A stretch of DNA of 64,000 nucleotides from Nitrospira sp. SG-bin2 (GCA_002083405.1 LVWT01000057.1:7454-71453); one strand, 5' to 3'. Numbered from the stretch's first letter, positions 40,904 through 50,642 are shown. Numbers and translations are program-made. Notes: generated from the sequence alone by a model not told the origin.

Positions 40904-41503
40904 CTACTGCGCGGAGGCCCTGCTGATGAGCTTTGCAACATCTGCGACACGACGGCCCAAAGCCTTGGCATCGGCCAACTCTTTCTTGTCGATCCCTGGA
41001 CTGTCGCCTTCCGTCGTCGCGGACGCCCCGAATGCACCGCCGCCGCTGACGACGATCATCTGATTCCCCAACATCGCGGCGAGAATCGTCAACATCGTGA
41101 TCTCCTTTCCGCTGGAGATCTGGCCTCCGGTGGCAAAGGCCGCACCGACCTTGTTCTTCATCTTGAATTCGGGAAACACGCCGAACTTGAACTGCCAGTT
41201 GTCGAAGAACGTCTTGACCTCCCCCGACATATTGGACCAATAGACTGGTGAGCCGACAATCACCGCATCAGAGGAAAATAAGTCATCCGCCGTCACCTGC
41301 CCGACTCTCTTGAGCACCGCGAGAGTGCCTGGAACCGACGTGACCCCTTCGGCAACTGCGTCAGCCATCCGCTCCGTATTCCCCGACAACGAATGATAGG
41401 TCACCAGAACTTTGACCGGAGGCGGAGCCTCTTCGGCCCATGACCACGAAGCGGTGCCGAAGATAATTAGGAGCGCCAATATGGATGCGAGCGGGTGATT
41501 CAT
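40904..41503 (-). CDS. exported WrbA-like flavodoxin/NAD(P)H:quinone oxidoreductase
   Basis: 199 residues. Signal peptide MNHPLASILALLIIFGTASW SWA is followed by a flavodoxin fold: VLVTYHSLSGNTERMADAVA for the FMN phosphate, GSPVYWSNMSGEVKTFFDNW and ATGGQISSGKEITML. This corresponds to the WrbA family, normally cytoplasmic. Export of such a protein is unusual; the signal lacks a twin-arginine, so FMN would have to bind outside. ATG at 41503 is used; a TTG at 41521 is in frame. Confidence 0.82.
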   Translation of the reverse strand: MNHPLASILALLIIFGTASWSWAEEAPPPVKVLVTYHSLSGNTERMADAVAEGVTSVPGTLAVLKRVGQVTADDLFSSDAVIVGSPVYWSNMSGEVKTFFDNWQFKFGVFPEFKMKNKVGAAFATGGQISSGKEITMLTILAAMLGNQMIVVSGGGAFGASATTEGDSPGIDKKELADAKALGRRVADVAKLISRASAQ

Positions 41504-41529
41504 AGCCGGAAAGCGACACACTGCAAGGA

Positions 41530-41600
41530 ACGTGAAGCGCAGGACGGAAAGAAAGTATCTCCCGTCCTCATTTGCAGATACGCTTCACGAGGAACACGCG
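41530..41600. repeat. short palindromic intergenic repeat (TCTCGTGAAGCG family)
   Basis: GAACGTGAAGCGCAGGACGG at the left and GATACGCTTCACGAGGAAC at the right form the arms around a GAGGACGGGAGA-type centre. About 70 bases, the shortest copy. Confidence 0.6.
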
Positions 41601-41609
41601 CCATGCGCG

Positions 41610-41795
41610 CTACCTTCTGATCGTCTCTTCTTCCATGTGTTCTTCAACCGACACCTCCGTCAAGGTGCCTCGGTAGGTACAGCGGTGACACCGAATGCGC
41701 CACTCTTCAATCCACTTTTCTTGCACATACGACTGCCGGCAGGTCGGACACACGAACACACCTTTTTTATAGAGCACACGACGCTTTTCTTGCAT
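41610..41795 (-). CDS. small zinc-ribbon protein
   Basis: 61 residues with two Cys pairs, CPTCRQSY (about 16-23) and CHRCTYRG (about 36-43), which probably bind one zinc ion. The C-terminus is acidic (EVSVEEHMEEETIRR). AGAGG precedes the ATG. No specific family assigned; it may be a nucleic-acid-binding or adaptor protein. Confidence 0.65.
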   Translation of the reverse strand: MQEKRRVLYKKGVFVCPTCRQSYVQEKWIEEWRIRCHRCTYRGTLTEVSVEEHMEEETIRR

Positions 41796-41934
41796 AACAG
41801 CCTCTTTCTAAAATTCGTCTGGAGGATGGCACAATCTCCGCCGGGATTGCAAGAACGATGGCGCGAAGCCGCGCTGGTCGAGACATTGCCGAAACCCGCT
41901 TGACTCGGCATAGACCGGCCGCTACGATGCGCGC

Positions 41935-42411
41935 ATGCGTGTGAGCAATTCCCTGATCGTCTTTCTACCTCTCCTGCTCATGGCACTCAGCTTCGCTGCT
42001 GCCCCCTCGCCCACGCTAGCCGCAGATTCCGGACTGCTGCCGATTCGCACGCCCTCCGGCATCATCATCCAAGCTGAGATCGCCGACACACCGGTGAAAC
42101 GCGCCACCGGCCTCATGTACAGAGAACGTTTGGATAAAGACCATGGCATGTTGTTCATCTTCGGCCAACCGTTACCCTGGACCATTTGGATGAAGAACAC
42201 GAAGATCGCCCTTGATCTGATCTGGCTGGACGAAAACAAACGGGTCACTCACATCGAGCGGCAGGTTCCCATCTGCACCAAGAGCGACGACTCTTGCCCG
42301 CAATATCGCCCGAATAGCTCCGATGCGATCTACGTGCTGGAAATTGCCGGCGGCACAGTGGATAGCTACAAGATCGAGAAGGGATCGAAGCTGGAGTTTA
42401 AGTCCCCATAG
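41935..42411 (+). CDS. exported DUF192 family protein
   Basis: 158 residues: signal peptide (MRVSNSLIVFLPLLLMALSF ... TLAA), then the DUF192 core with EIADTPVKRATGLMYRERL, GMLFIFGQPLPWTIWMKNT and DLIWLDENKRVTHIE. The family is a small beta-barrel of unknown function, often exported. The TAG stop (42409-42411) coincides with the first bases of a repeat end. Confidence 0.87.
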   Translation: MRVSNSLIVFLPLLLMALSFAAAPSPTLAADSGLLPIRTPSGIIIQAEIADTPVKRATGLMYRERLDKDHGMLFIFGQPLPWTIWMKNTKIALDLIWLDENKRVTHIERQVPICTKSDDSCPQYRPNSSDAIYVLEIAGGTVDSYKIEKGSKLEFKSP

Positions 42412-42452
42412 CCCGCATGATTCATGACGGTTCTACTGCAACCGCCGATACA
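42409..42452. repeat. solo end of the TAGCCCACA-type element
   Basis: TAGCCCGCATGATTCATGAC followed by GGTTCTACTGCAACCGCC matches the right end of the element at 28568 (read on the other strand) over more than 40 bases. The opposite end is missing. The initial TAG is the stop codon of the DUF192 gene. Confidence 0.75.
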
Positions 42453-42469
42453 GTGTGCTGTTTTTGTCG

Positions 42470-42680
42470 CTTGCCGCTCGTCAAGCGCCATCGGTCTTAA
42501 AAGCCTATAGCGTATGGCTTATAACACAAGCAATACCGAGACCCGAGGCTGAGTTATTAGTTCTTACTTGTGAGTTACTAACTCAAAACTCACAATTCAC
42601 AACTCTCCGGTCTGTCACGTGCTATACGCCATCAGCTATCAGCTCTTTTTCCCAACGAGATACGATTCACGAGGAACGAG
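42470..42680. repeat. imperfect palindromic intergenic repeat (GCGTATAGC type)
   Basis: CTCGTCAAGCGCCATCGG and CCTATAGCGTATGGCT on the left face GTGCTATACGCCATCAGC and CAACGAGATACGATTCACGA on the right. The AT-rich middle contains GTGAGTTACTAACTCAAAAC-type small palindromes. It fills the space between DUF192 and rel. Confidence 0.7.
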
Positions 42681-42695
42681 CTTCCACGCTAGCTG

Positions 42696-44873
42696 TTAGT
42701 CCCTCTCCTGCCAGGACCTGATGCGTCGCGCGGTAATGACGCCTTTCACCCGTTCAATGGCTTTCATCACGCGGCTTAAATGGGCCGTGTCGGCAATCTC
42801 CACTATGAAATCCAGCTCCGCCTTGCGATCTTCGCGCGTGATGATTTCGGCGCGGCTGATATTCGCCTGACATTCCGCAATGGCTGACGAAACGTTGGCC
42901 AGCACACCGGTCTTGTCCTCGGCAATCACGGCCACCTTGACGGAATGCCGGCCTGGGGTCGCCGTATCCCACTCCACCTCCACCAACCGCTCCCGATCGT
43001 AATCCAGCGCTTCCAGGTTGGGGCAATCGACAGAATGGATGGTGAGGCCGCGACCTCGTGTAATGTATCCTAGAATTTTATCGCCGGGAACGGGATTGCA
43101 GCAGCGGGACAGTTGCATCAAGAGATCCCGCGAACCCTTGACTTGAATCCCCTGGTCCCCGCCTCTGCCGGCTAACGGTTTCGGATGGCTCGGCGGTTCT
43201 GCAATCGGCGTGCTATCAGAGGCAGGAGCAGCCAACCGTCCGATAACCTGGGCTGTCGACACGTGCCCGAATCCGACCGCTGCGACCAGCTCATCAGCTG
43301 TCTCATACCCTTCATGCTTCGCCGCCTCAAGGAACTGGCTGGACTTGAACATCTGGGCAGGCGCCAAATCATGCCGCCGAAACTCGGCTTCCAGCAGCCG
43401 CCGGCCTATTTCCAGGCTCCGATTCTGTTCTTCAGATTTGATCCAATGTTTGATTTTTGTTTTCGCGCGCGACGTCCGTACAAACTTGAGCCAATCCTTA
43501 TGCGGTGTCTGATTGGGCGACGTCAGGATTTCGATGGTATCGCCGCTCGCCACTTCATGCTTCAGCGGGACAATCTTGCCGTTGATTTTTGCGCCGACAC
43601 AGTGGTCGCCCACTTCAGTGTGAATCGCGTAGGCGAAATCGACCGGCGTCGATCCCTTGGGCAGTTCCTTCACCGAGCCTTTGGGCGTAAACACATAGAC
43701 CACGTCGTGGAACAGTTCGAGTTTGACCGAGTCCATGAATTGCCGGTTGTCCGGTAAATCCTTCTGCCATTCGACAAACTGCCTCAGCCATCCGAAGGCC
43801 TTACCGTCTTTGTCGTCGATCCGGTCCTGTTCCTTGTACTTCCAATGGGCCGCAATTCCATATTCGGCCACACGGTGCATCTCCTCCGTCCGAATCTGAA
43901 ACTCCACGTGCTCACCCTTCGGTCCCACGACGGTCGTATGGAGCGACTGGTAGAGATTGGATTTTGGAATTGCGATGTAGTCTTTGAACCGGCCCGGCAA
44001 CGGACGCCACAGCGAGTGGATCACGCCGAGCAACGCATAACAATTCATCTTCGTGTCGGTGATGATCCGTAACGCGGTGAGATCGTAGACTTCATCGAAG
44101 GAGATCGACTGTTTGTTCATCTTCTGGTAGATGCCGTAGAGGTGCTTGGGCCGGCCATAAATCGCCCCGACCAGTCCGTTTTCCTCCACCGCCTTCTGCA
44201 CCAGCGCGCCGACTTCCTGGATATACTGCTGCCGGTCCTCGTCCCGCTTTGCCACGCTGACACGCAGCATTTCATAGACATCCGGCTTCAAGTGCTTCAA
44301 ACAGAGATCTTCGAGTTCGTTCTTGACCCAGCCGATCCCGATGCGATTGGCCAGCGGCGCATAAATTTCCAGCGTCTCCTGCGCAATTTCCTGGCGCTTG
44401 CTCTCGCCGAGATGCTCGAGCGTGCGCATATTATGCAGCCGATCGGCCAGCTTGATGATCACGACGCGGATATCGTCCGCCATCGAGAGCACCATCTTGC
44501 GGAAATTCTCCGCCTGTTTTTCCTCGGAACTCCTAAATGTAATTTTCCCGATTTTGGTGACACCATCGACCAGATGAAGAACCTCTTTGCCGAATTCCCG
44601 CTCCAATTCATCGGTTGTCGCCACTGTGTCTTCCAGCGTGTCATGGAGCAAGCCGGCCACAACTGCCGCGACATCGGTCTTCAGCAGGGCCAACACGCCC
44701 GCGACCGCCACCGGATGCTGGACATACGGCTCCCCTGATCGCCTGGTTTGCCCATGATGCGCCTTGGCGGAAAACTCGTATGCTTTGCGGATCATGCCAA
44801 GATCGGCATCCGGCTGGTAACTCCGGAGTCGCGCCAACAATTGATCGATATCGGTAACGGTTTCGTAGACCAT
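42696..44873 (-). CDS. bifunctional (p)ppGpp synthetase/hydrolase (Rel/SpoT)
   Basis: 725 residues. HD hydrolase domain (HHGQTRRSGEPYVQHP, LLHDTLEDTVATTD), synthetase domain (YQSLHTTVVGPKGEHVEFQI; EYGIAAHWKYKE), TGS domain (VFTPKGSVKELPKGSTPVDF) and a C-terminal ACT domain (VKVAVIAEDKTGVLANVSSA). HD residues look intact, so both activities are likely. Controls the stringent response. It is six bases downstream of recJ on the same strand. Confidence 0.94.
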   Translation of the reverse strand: MVYETVTDIDQLLARLRSYQPDADLGMIRKAYEFSAKAHHGQTRRSGEPYVQHPVAVAGVLALLKTDVAAVVAGLLHDTLEDTVATTDELEREFGKEVLHLVDGVTKIGKITFRSSEEKQAENFRKMVLSMADDIRVVIIKLADRLHNMRTLEHLGESKRQEIAQETLEIYAPLANRIGIGWVKNELEDLCLKHLKPDVYEMLRVSVAKRDEDRQQYIQEVGALVQKAVEENGLVGAIYGRPKHLYGIYQKMNKQSISFDEVYDLTALRIITDTKMNCYALLGVIHSLWRPLPGRFKDYIAIPKSNLYQSLHTTVVGPKGEHVEFQIRTEEMHRVAEYGIAAHWKYKEQDRIDDKDGKAFGWLRQFVEWQKDLPDNRQFMDSVKLELFHDVVYVFTPKGSVKELPKGSTPVDFAYAIHTEVGDHCVGAKINGKIVPLKHEVASGDTIEILTSPNQTPHKDWLKFVRTSRAKTKIKHWIKSEEQNRSLEIGRRLLEAEFRRHDLAPAQMFKSSQFLEAAKHEGYETADELVAAVGFGHVSTAQVIGRLAAPASDSTPIAEPPSHPKPLAGRGGDQGIQVKGSRDLLMQLSRCCNPVPGDKILGYITRGRGLTIHSVDCPNLEALDYDRERLVEVEWDTATPGRHSVKVAVIAEDKTGVLANVSSAIAECQANISRAEIITREDRKAELDFIVEIADTAHLSRVMKAIERVKGVITARRIRSWQERD

Positions 44874-44879
44874 CGTTCG

Positions 44880-46577
44880 CTACTCACCAGACGTTGGACG
44901 CATGTCGCGGATACGTAACTGAATCCGATCTTCCCCGTTCCAATGGTTCCATTCAGGCGTGAACGCCACATCCACCGGCGTCCTGAGCGAGAGGCCCTGC
45001 GCTTCGAGCGATTTCATGCCGAATCCGATCCCGTCGAACGCCGGGGATCGCCCCTGGCGAAGCGTCATCTTGAGATGTTTCTCGCCCACGACACGAGCGT
45101 TCATAATCTCCAGCCGCCTCCCCGCAAACATCGGTTCCGGATTGCCGGCCCCGAAAGGATGCAGCGAACCGATTTCATGCAGGAGGCGGTGCGTGACTTC
45201 GTCCAAGCGCACTTCGGAATCGACGTGCAGCGAGGGAACATGCCCGGTTGAGCGCGCCCACTGGCTCGCCGCCGCAGCAAACCGCTCGGAAAATTCAGAC
45301 AAGCGGTCTTCATGAACGGTTACCCCTGCGGCGCTGGGATGCCCGCCGAACGCCACAAGCAGATCACGGCAAGATGCCAGGCCTTGGTAGAGATCAAAAC
45401 CGGGAATGGTACGGGCCGACCCCTTGCCGACCCCCTGCTCATTGACGGCGATCACAATGGCCGGACGGTGAAACCGTTCGACGAGACGCGCCGCCACAAT
45501 GCCGACTACGCCCAGGTGCCAACGGCGAGAGGCCACCACGAGAGCGCCGGGGAGATCACCAGACTCCACCACGGCAAGCGCCTCCCGCATGATCTCAGCT
45601 TCGAGCTGTTGCCGAGTCCGATTCAAGTGGTCGAGTTCATCGGCCAACTGTTTCGCATCCGACTCTGACTCCGTCGTGAGCAACTGGACCCCCTTTATCG
45701 CCTCATCCATTCGGCCTGCTGCGTTCAGCCGGGGGGCCAGTTTGAATGCAATGGTCTCTGCCGTGCAGGGCTTTGTCACCCCGGACACCTGTTTCAACGC
45801 CCTGATCCCGCACCGAGCCCCGCGGGAAATTTGCGCCAGCCCGTCGCGAACAAAGGTCCGGTTTTCATCTTGCAGCGGCACGACATCGGCAATGGTGGAG
45901 AGCGCGACCAAATCCAAAAGCGACTCCAACGTGACCGATCCAGGTCCATACGTCGCCTCATACGCACCGGCCACTTTGTACGCCAGCCCGCCGGAGCACA
46001 AACCACGGAACGGATAGCGCGCATCGCGCCGATGGGGATTCATGACGGCCAGCGCCGGAGGCAGATCCTCATCGGTCTGGTGATGGTCCGTGACGATCAC
46101 GTCGAGTCCCAATTGATTGGCCACCGCAATCTCATGATGCGACGTGGTCCCGCAATCTGACGTCACCAGCAGCGTGACACCCTCGCCTGCCAGCTTCCGG
46201 ATCGCGCCTTCGTTCAATCCATACCCTTCGCGGACTCGATGCGGGACATACGCAGAGGCATTGGCGCCCATCCCTCGGAAGAACGACAGGTAAATGCTGG
46301 TCGCCGACATACCGTCGACATCGTAGTCGCCATAAAAACAGATCCGTTCCTGCCGGAGTATCGCCCGGTGGAGGCGTTCGACGGCCTTGCCCATATCGGG
46401 AATCAAAAAGGGATCGTGGGTTTTTCCGGAAGACATCCAGGCTGTCGCTTCATCGAGCGTGGTCACGCCACGAGCCATCAACAGCGACGCTGTGGCTGAA
46501 GAAATCGATAGCGCCTGGGCCAGGGCCGCCCGTTGAGTCGGATCAATATCGCGAAAGATCCAGAGTTTCGAGTGCAT
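44880..46577 (-). CDS. recJ: single-stranded-DNA-specific exonuclease RecJ
   Basis: 565 residues. The DHH phosphoesterase motifs are present: YGDYDVDGMSATSIYLSF (about 81-98), SDCGTTSHHE, VIVTDHHQTDEDLPPAL (DHH), and the DHHA1 motif AFGGHPSAAGVT (about 395-406), followed by an OB-fold C-terminus. 5'-3' exonuclease in recombination and mismatch repair. ATG at 46577 follows AGGTGAGG; a GTG two codons upstream is in frame. It is probably co-transcribed with rel. Confidence 0.93.
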   Translation of the reverse strand: MHSKLWIFRDIDPTQRAALAQALSISSATASLLMARGVTTLDEATAWMSSGKTHDPFLIPDMGKAVERLHRAILRQERICFYGDYDVDGMSATSIYLSFFRGMGANASAYVPHRVREGYGLNEGAIRKLAGEGVTLLVTSDCGTTSHHEIAVANQLGLDVIVTDHHQTDEDLPPALAVMNPHRRDARYPFRGLCSGGLAYKVAGAYEATYGPGSVTLESLLDLVALSTIADVVPLQDENRTFVRDGLAQISRGARCGIRALKQVSGVTKPCTAETIAFKLAPRLNAAGRMDEAIKGVQLLTTESESDAKQLADELDHLNRTRQQLEAEIMREALAVVESGDLPGALVVASRRWHLGVVGIVAARLVERFHRPAIVIAVNEQGVGKGSARTIPGFDLYQGLASCRDLLVAFGGHPSAAGVTVHEDRLSEFSERFAAAASQWARSTGHVPSLHVDSEVRLDEVTHRLLHEIGSLHPFGAGNPEPMFAGRRLEIMNARVVGEKHLKMTLRQGRSPAFDGIGFGMKSLEAQGLSLRTPVDVAFTPEWNHWNGEDRIQLRIRDMRPTSGE

Positions 46578-46770
46578 CCTCACCTCGTGACGGGCGTCGG
46601 TCTATGTGGACATGCGTTTGCCGGGAATCACCTTACAGTATTCACATGAATCATACGGAGTTACGGGGATGGTAATGGCTCCCCTTCCTGTTGTCAAACC
46701 GATCGTGCCGACACGGTCTCCCCGGTCTGCCTGGAAAAGCGCACTGCCGGCTGGATGACAGGAAAATGGC

Positions 46771-46811
<41 letters not shown>

Positions 46812-46835
46812 GAGGGAATAGGAACCGGTGGTTGG

Positions 46836-47033
46836 CTATTCCCCTCCCTTTTGGACGTAGTTCTTCACGAATTCTTCGGCGTTCTTTTCAAGCACGTCGT
46901 CGATTTCATCAACAAGCTTATCGATATCTTCCTTCAGCTTCTTGCCGGCCTCGACGACTTTGGGATTGGCCTTGACCTCATCTTTGGCCTGAGGGTCGCG
47001 TTTCGGCTCCTGTTTGCGCTCCTGTTTTTCCAT
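46836..47033 (-). CDS. pup: prokaryotic ubiquitin-like protein Pup
   Basis: 65 residues, strongly charged and disordered-looking (MEKQERKQEPKRDPQAKDEV), with the C-terminal helix-forming part VDEIDDVLEKNAEEFVKNYV and the terminal Gly-Gly-Glu. Ending in GGE, it would not need deamidation by Dop before PafA ligates it to lysines of targets for proteasomal degradation. Pup is typical of actinobacteria but also present in Nitrospira relatives. The pafA and proteasome genes are not in the window. Confidence 0.85.
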   Translation of the reverse strand: MEKQERKQEPKRDPQAKDEVKANPKVVEAGKKLKEDIDKLVDEIDDVLEKNAEEFVKNYVQKGGE

Positions 47034-47159
47034 TCGAGCACCTCCAATATGATTCGGAGCACCTCTCGTGGATCAACGCTGCGCGTGATCCCCTGCTGTC
47101 AACTTACTCCAGGCCCTGCAAACCCGTCAAGGCAAGGCCCAAAATCTCGCTTCGCTCGT

Positions 47160-47320
47160 TGAGGACAAGAGCTGATGGCTGATAGCCAATGGCACGGCAC
47201 TGAACCGGATAGTTGCGACTTGATAATATTGAAATGCATCTGAGAGCCCTAGCACTCACAATCTCTAAATCTGCACCGCCCATCTGCTATCAGCCATACG
47301 CCATCGGCTCTTCGAGGATC
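47160..47320. repeat. imperfect palindromic intergenic repeat (GCTGATGGC type)
   Basis: AAGAGCTGATGGCTGATAGC at the left and GCTATCAGCCATACGCCATC at the right form the arms; the centre is AT-rich. It lies between pup and the end of hppA. Confidence 0.65.
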
Positions 47321-47327
47321 GACGCAA

Positions 47328-49382
47328 TCAGACGATCAGCGACACGATCAGCAGCGCGACGATGTTGATGACCTTGATCATCGGATTCACCGCCGGTCCG
47401 GCCGTATCTTTATACGGATCGCCCACTGTATCGCCGGTGACGGCCGCCTTGTGCGTGTCCGTCCCCTTCAACCCCTGCTCTTCAATAAACTTCTTCGCAT
47501 TATCCCAGGCGCCGCCACCGCTTGTCATCGAGATCGCCACGAACAACCCCGTCACAATGCTGCCGACCAGCACACCACCGAGCGCCTGCGGCCCGAGAAC
47601 CAGCCCGACGATCACGGGCGAGATTACCGGAATCAGCCCGGGCACCATCATTTTTTGAATCGCCGCCTTCGTCACGATATCGACACAGGTACCGTACTCC
47701 GGCTTGCCGGTCCCTTCCATAATACCCTTGATCTCCCGGAACTGCCTCCGGACTTCTTCCACAATCAAACCACCCGCTTCACCGACGGCCCTCATACAGA
47801 GCGAGCCAAAGATAAACGGCAGCATGCCGCCCAAGAACAATCCGACCAGCACCTTGGGATTGGACAGATCGAACGCCGCCAGCGCCGGATTGTGCGCCGC
47901 GACTTCACGGGAATATTCCGCAAACAGCACCACCGCCGCCAACCCGGCTGAGCCGATCGCATAGCCCTTCGTCACGGCCTTGGTCGTGTTGCCGACCGCA
48001 TCGAGCGGGTCCGTGATATCGCGCACGGCTTTGCCCAAATGCGACATTTCAGCAATTCCGCCTGCGTTATCCGTAATCGGACCGAATGCATCGATCGCCA
48101 CGACGATCCCGGCCATCGAAAGCATCGACACCGCCGCCACAGCCACACCATACAAGCCGCCAGACTCCGCGCCGCCGCACACCCAAAAGCTGCCCAAAAT
48201 CGCCGCTGCAATCACCACCACCGGCGCCGCCGTCGACTGCATGCCGACCGCCAGACCTGCGATGATATTTGTCGCATGGCCGGTTTCACTGGCCTTCGAA
48301 ATGTACTGCACCGGCTCATAGCTCTTCGACGTGTAGTAATCGGTGATGAACACCAGCGCCAAGGTCACGATCAATCCGATCAGCGCCGCCATATAATAGC
48401 TCATCCCACTGACCCCGCCGACGCCGTTCATGATCGACGACGTAATGGGATAGAATGCGATAGCCGCGATGCCGCCGGCCACGAACAAGCCCTTGTACAG
48501 AGCCGTCATGATCTCGCCACCCTCACTCACCTTCACAAACAAGATCCCGATAATCGTCGCGAAGATCGTCACGCCGCCCAGTGCGAGCGGATAGAGAATC
48601 GGCGCGCTCGCCCCCTTGAACATGGTAAAGGCCAAGACCATCGCCGCGACCGTCGTCACGGCATAGGTTTCAAACAGGTCCGCGGCCATGCCGGCGCAAT
48701 CGCCGACGTTGTCGCCGACGTTGTCCGCGATCACAGCCGGATTGCGAGGATCGTCTTCAGGGATACCGGCTTCCACTTTTCCGACGAGATCCGCGCCCAC
48801 GTCTGCCGCCTTGGTATAGATACCGCCACCGACCCGGGCGAAGACCGAGATCAAACTGCCGCCGAACCCGAGACTGAGCAACGCGTGAATGGCTTTCTCT
48901 TGCCCGGCCACCGATTGCGCGATCATATAGAAGGTCGTGATGGCCAACAGTCCCAGACCGATCAGCAACAAACCGGTCACCGCACCCCCTCGAAACGCGA
49001 CGGTCAAGGCGGCGTTCATACCGTCATGAGCCGCTTGGGCTGTCCGCACATTCGCACGCACCGCGATGATCATGCCGACATAGCCGGCGATTGACGAAGC
49101 GCCAGCGCCGACCAGAAATCCGATCGCCGTCAACAGGCCGAATTTATCGGAGACGGCCCCTGCGCCCCAGAGCAGGACGAACAGCACAGCCGCCACCATC
49201 CCCACCGTCCGGTACTGCCGATTCATATAAGCGCTGGCGCCCTCCTGAATGGCCTTCGCAATTTCCTGCATCTTCGCGTTACCCGCGTTGAGCTTGAACA
49301 CCCACATGGCCAAATAGAGGCCATACGCAATGCCGGCCACGGCCGCGATCAATGCAAACGTAACAATCGATGAATCACTCAC
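47328..49382 (-). CDS. hppA: membrane-bound proton-translocating pyrophosphatase
   Basis: 684 residues with about 16 membrane helices. Couples pyrophosphate hydrolysis to ion transport. Catalytic motif VGADLVGKVEAGIPEDDPRN (about residue 200) and DNVGDNVGDCAGMAADLFET are present, as is GDTVGDPYKDTAGP near the end. VGNTTKAVTKG carries the Lys that marks K+-independent H+-PPases. GTG start behind AGGAGGG. In Nitrospira-like organisms such pumps allow reverse use of the proton gradient. Confidence 0.95.
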   Translation of the reverse strand: MSDSSIVTFALIAAVAGIAYGLYLAMWVFKLNAGNAKMQEIAKAIQEGASAYMNRQYRTVGMVAAVLFVLLWGAGAVSDKFGLLTAIGFLVGAGASSIAGYVGMIIAVRANVRTAQAAHDGMNAALTVAFRGGAVTGLLLIGLGLLAITTFYMIAQSVAGQEKAIHALLSLGFGGSLISVFARVGGGIYTKAADVGADLVGKVEAGIPEDDPRNPAVIADNVGDNVGDCAGMAADLFETYAVTTVAAMVLAFTMFKGASAPILYPLALGGVTIFATIIGILFVKVSEGGEIMTALYKGLFVAGGIAAIAFYPITSSIMNGVGGVSGMSYYMAALIGLIVTLALVFITDYYTSKSYEPVQYISKASETGHATNIIAGLAVGMQSTAAPVVVIAAAILGSFWVCGGAESGGLYGVAVAAVSMLSMAGIVVAIDAFGPITDNAGGIAEMSHLGKAVRDITDPLDAVGNTTKAVTKGYAIGSAGLAAVVLFAEYSREVAAHNPALAAFDLSNPKVLVGLFLGGMLPFIFGSLCMRAVGEAGGLIVEEVRRQFREIKGIMEGTGKPEYGTCVDIVTKAAIQKMMVPGLIPVISPVIVGLVLGPQALGGVLVGSIVTGLFVAISMTSGGGAWDNAKKFIEEQGLKGTDTHKAAVTGDTVGDPYKDTAGPAVNPMIKVINIVALLIVSLIV

Positions 49383-49526
49383 GGGATACCCTCCTAGTGG
49401 ATAAACGCATTTCTTATGTCACACGGCTCCCCGTGGCTTCAACCCATCCAAAGTACGTGAGGCGAGTGGGGAAACCGTGAAATGGCGCAGGAGCAGCGAG
49501 CGGCTAACTGCCTGAAAAGTTGGGCT

Positions 49527-49555
49527 ATTCTATATAGGTAAGCTCCGAGGATCAA
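49527..49555 (-). promoter_or_regulatory. predicted promoter of hppA
   Basis: On the reverse strand TTGATC (49550-49555) is followed after 17 bases by TAGAAT (49527-49532), about 145 bases upstream of the GTG. The remaining region 49383-49526 shows no gene. Confidence 0.4.
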
Positions 49556-49612
49556 GATGAAATATAAGGCAGCCCCCGTTCATCCTGTCCATGAGAACAG
49601 GTCCCGGCGTAA

Positions 49613-50425
49613 CTAGACGAAGACGGTCACGCGCAAGAACGTCGCAGGTATAGACGTAGTCTCCTGGTTCGGACTTGTGTTTTGGCTGTGAAAGAGCGCC
49701 TCCAACTCCCGTTGCAAATCATCGGCCCGGCCATTTTTTTCGGCCGCGTCGAACGCATTCATGGTAGGCCCATAGTAGAGCCTGAATATGCCAAGCAGCG
49801 CAGAGGGCGGGCCGGGATAGTTGAAACGAAACGTCTCTTTGGTGAACGAAACCTTCTCAGATGGAATCCCTGCGGCGGCAAATCGCTCAATCACGTTCTG
49901 CTCAATCCCCCACGTCATCGGACTGATAAATCCATCCGGCGGTGGCGGCGAATAGGCGGAGCTGATTTTCAAGATCTGCGCAACCACTGTCGGATCATTG
50001 GGAATCCAGTTCCCCATCACAATCCGACCTCCCGGCCTGGTTACGCGCACCATTTCCTTGGCGACATCGAAGGGCTTGGGGGCAAACATGGCTCCAAAGA
50101 TGCTCACGGCCAAATCGAACGTCCGATCCTGCAACTCATGCAAGTTTGTCGCATCGCCTTCCTGAAACCTACAGTTTGTAAGGCCCTGCGCCTGTACCCG
50201 CTTGTTCCCGGCCTCAACCAGATTCCTCGCGATGTCTACGCCCAACACGTCTGCTCCAAGTCTGGCCTGAGGAACGGCCGTCGTCCCATCACCGCATCCG
50301 AGGTCTAACACCTTCTGCCCTTTCGTAATCCCAAAGCTTCTGGCAAGCGCTTCTCCGCTTTCTCTCATACTCTCTGCAATGCGGGTAAAGTCGCCTTTTT
50401 CCCAAAGGGCTTTGTTTGGATTCAT
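49613..50425 (-). CDS. class I SAM-dependent methyltransferase (UbiE-like)
   Basis: 270 residues. Motif I VLDLGCGDGTTAVPQARLGA (about 39-58), motif II around DVLGVDIARNLVEAG, and ALVGNWIPN-like post-motif region are present. The extended C-terminal part (YYGPTMNAFDAAEKNGRADD) resembles small-molecule methyltransferases of the UbiE/SmtA group. Substrate unknown. Confidence 0.85.
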   Translation of the reverse strand: MNPNKALWEKGDFTRIAESMRESGEALARSFGITKGQKVLDLGCGDGTTAVPQARLGADVLGVDIARNLVEAGNKRVQAQGLTNCRFQEGDATNLHELQDRTFDLAVSIFGAMFAPKPFDVAKEMVRVTRPGGRIVMGNWIPNDPTVVAQILKISSAYSPPPPDGFISPMTWGIEQNVIERFAAAGIPSEKVSFTKETFRFNYPGPPSALLGIFRLYYGPTMNAFDAAEKNGRADDLQRELEALFHSQNTSPNQETTSIPATFLRVTVFV

Positions 50426-50613
50426 GGCAGTCTTCAGACTCCTGTGATGATGCTCGCCGTACTGCGCCGGATGTCCGTACTAGCGACAGGCCGGCTCTTC
50501 ACCCACCGCAGCACGAATTATATGTGAGACAAATAGAAGATGCTACGTCTCCATATTGTCAGAGAGCTGGCCCGATCACGACGGGCTTCCTCTCCCGAGA
50601 GGCAAAGAACAGG

Positions 50614-50642
50614 TTTACGCCGTAAGCCGACTTTGTTATAGT
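50614..50642 (+). promoter_or_regulatory. predicted promoter of the 50663-51613 gene pair
   Basis: TTTACG (50614-50619), 17-base spacer, TATAGT (50637-50642). It would place the transcription start about 15 bases before the ATG at 50663. Confidence 0.5.

Noticed and set aside
48039..49094. 351-codon frame antisense to hppA
   Set aside because: His/Arg-rich complement of the pyrophosphatase gene, which is certain.
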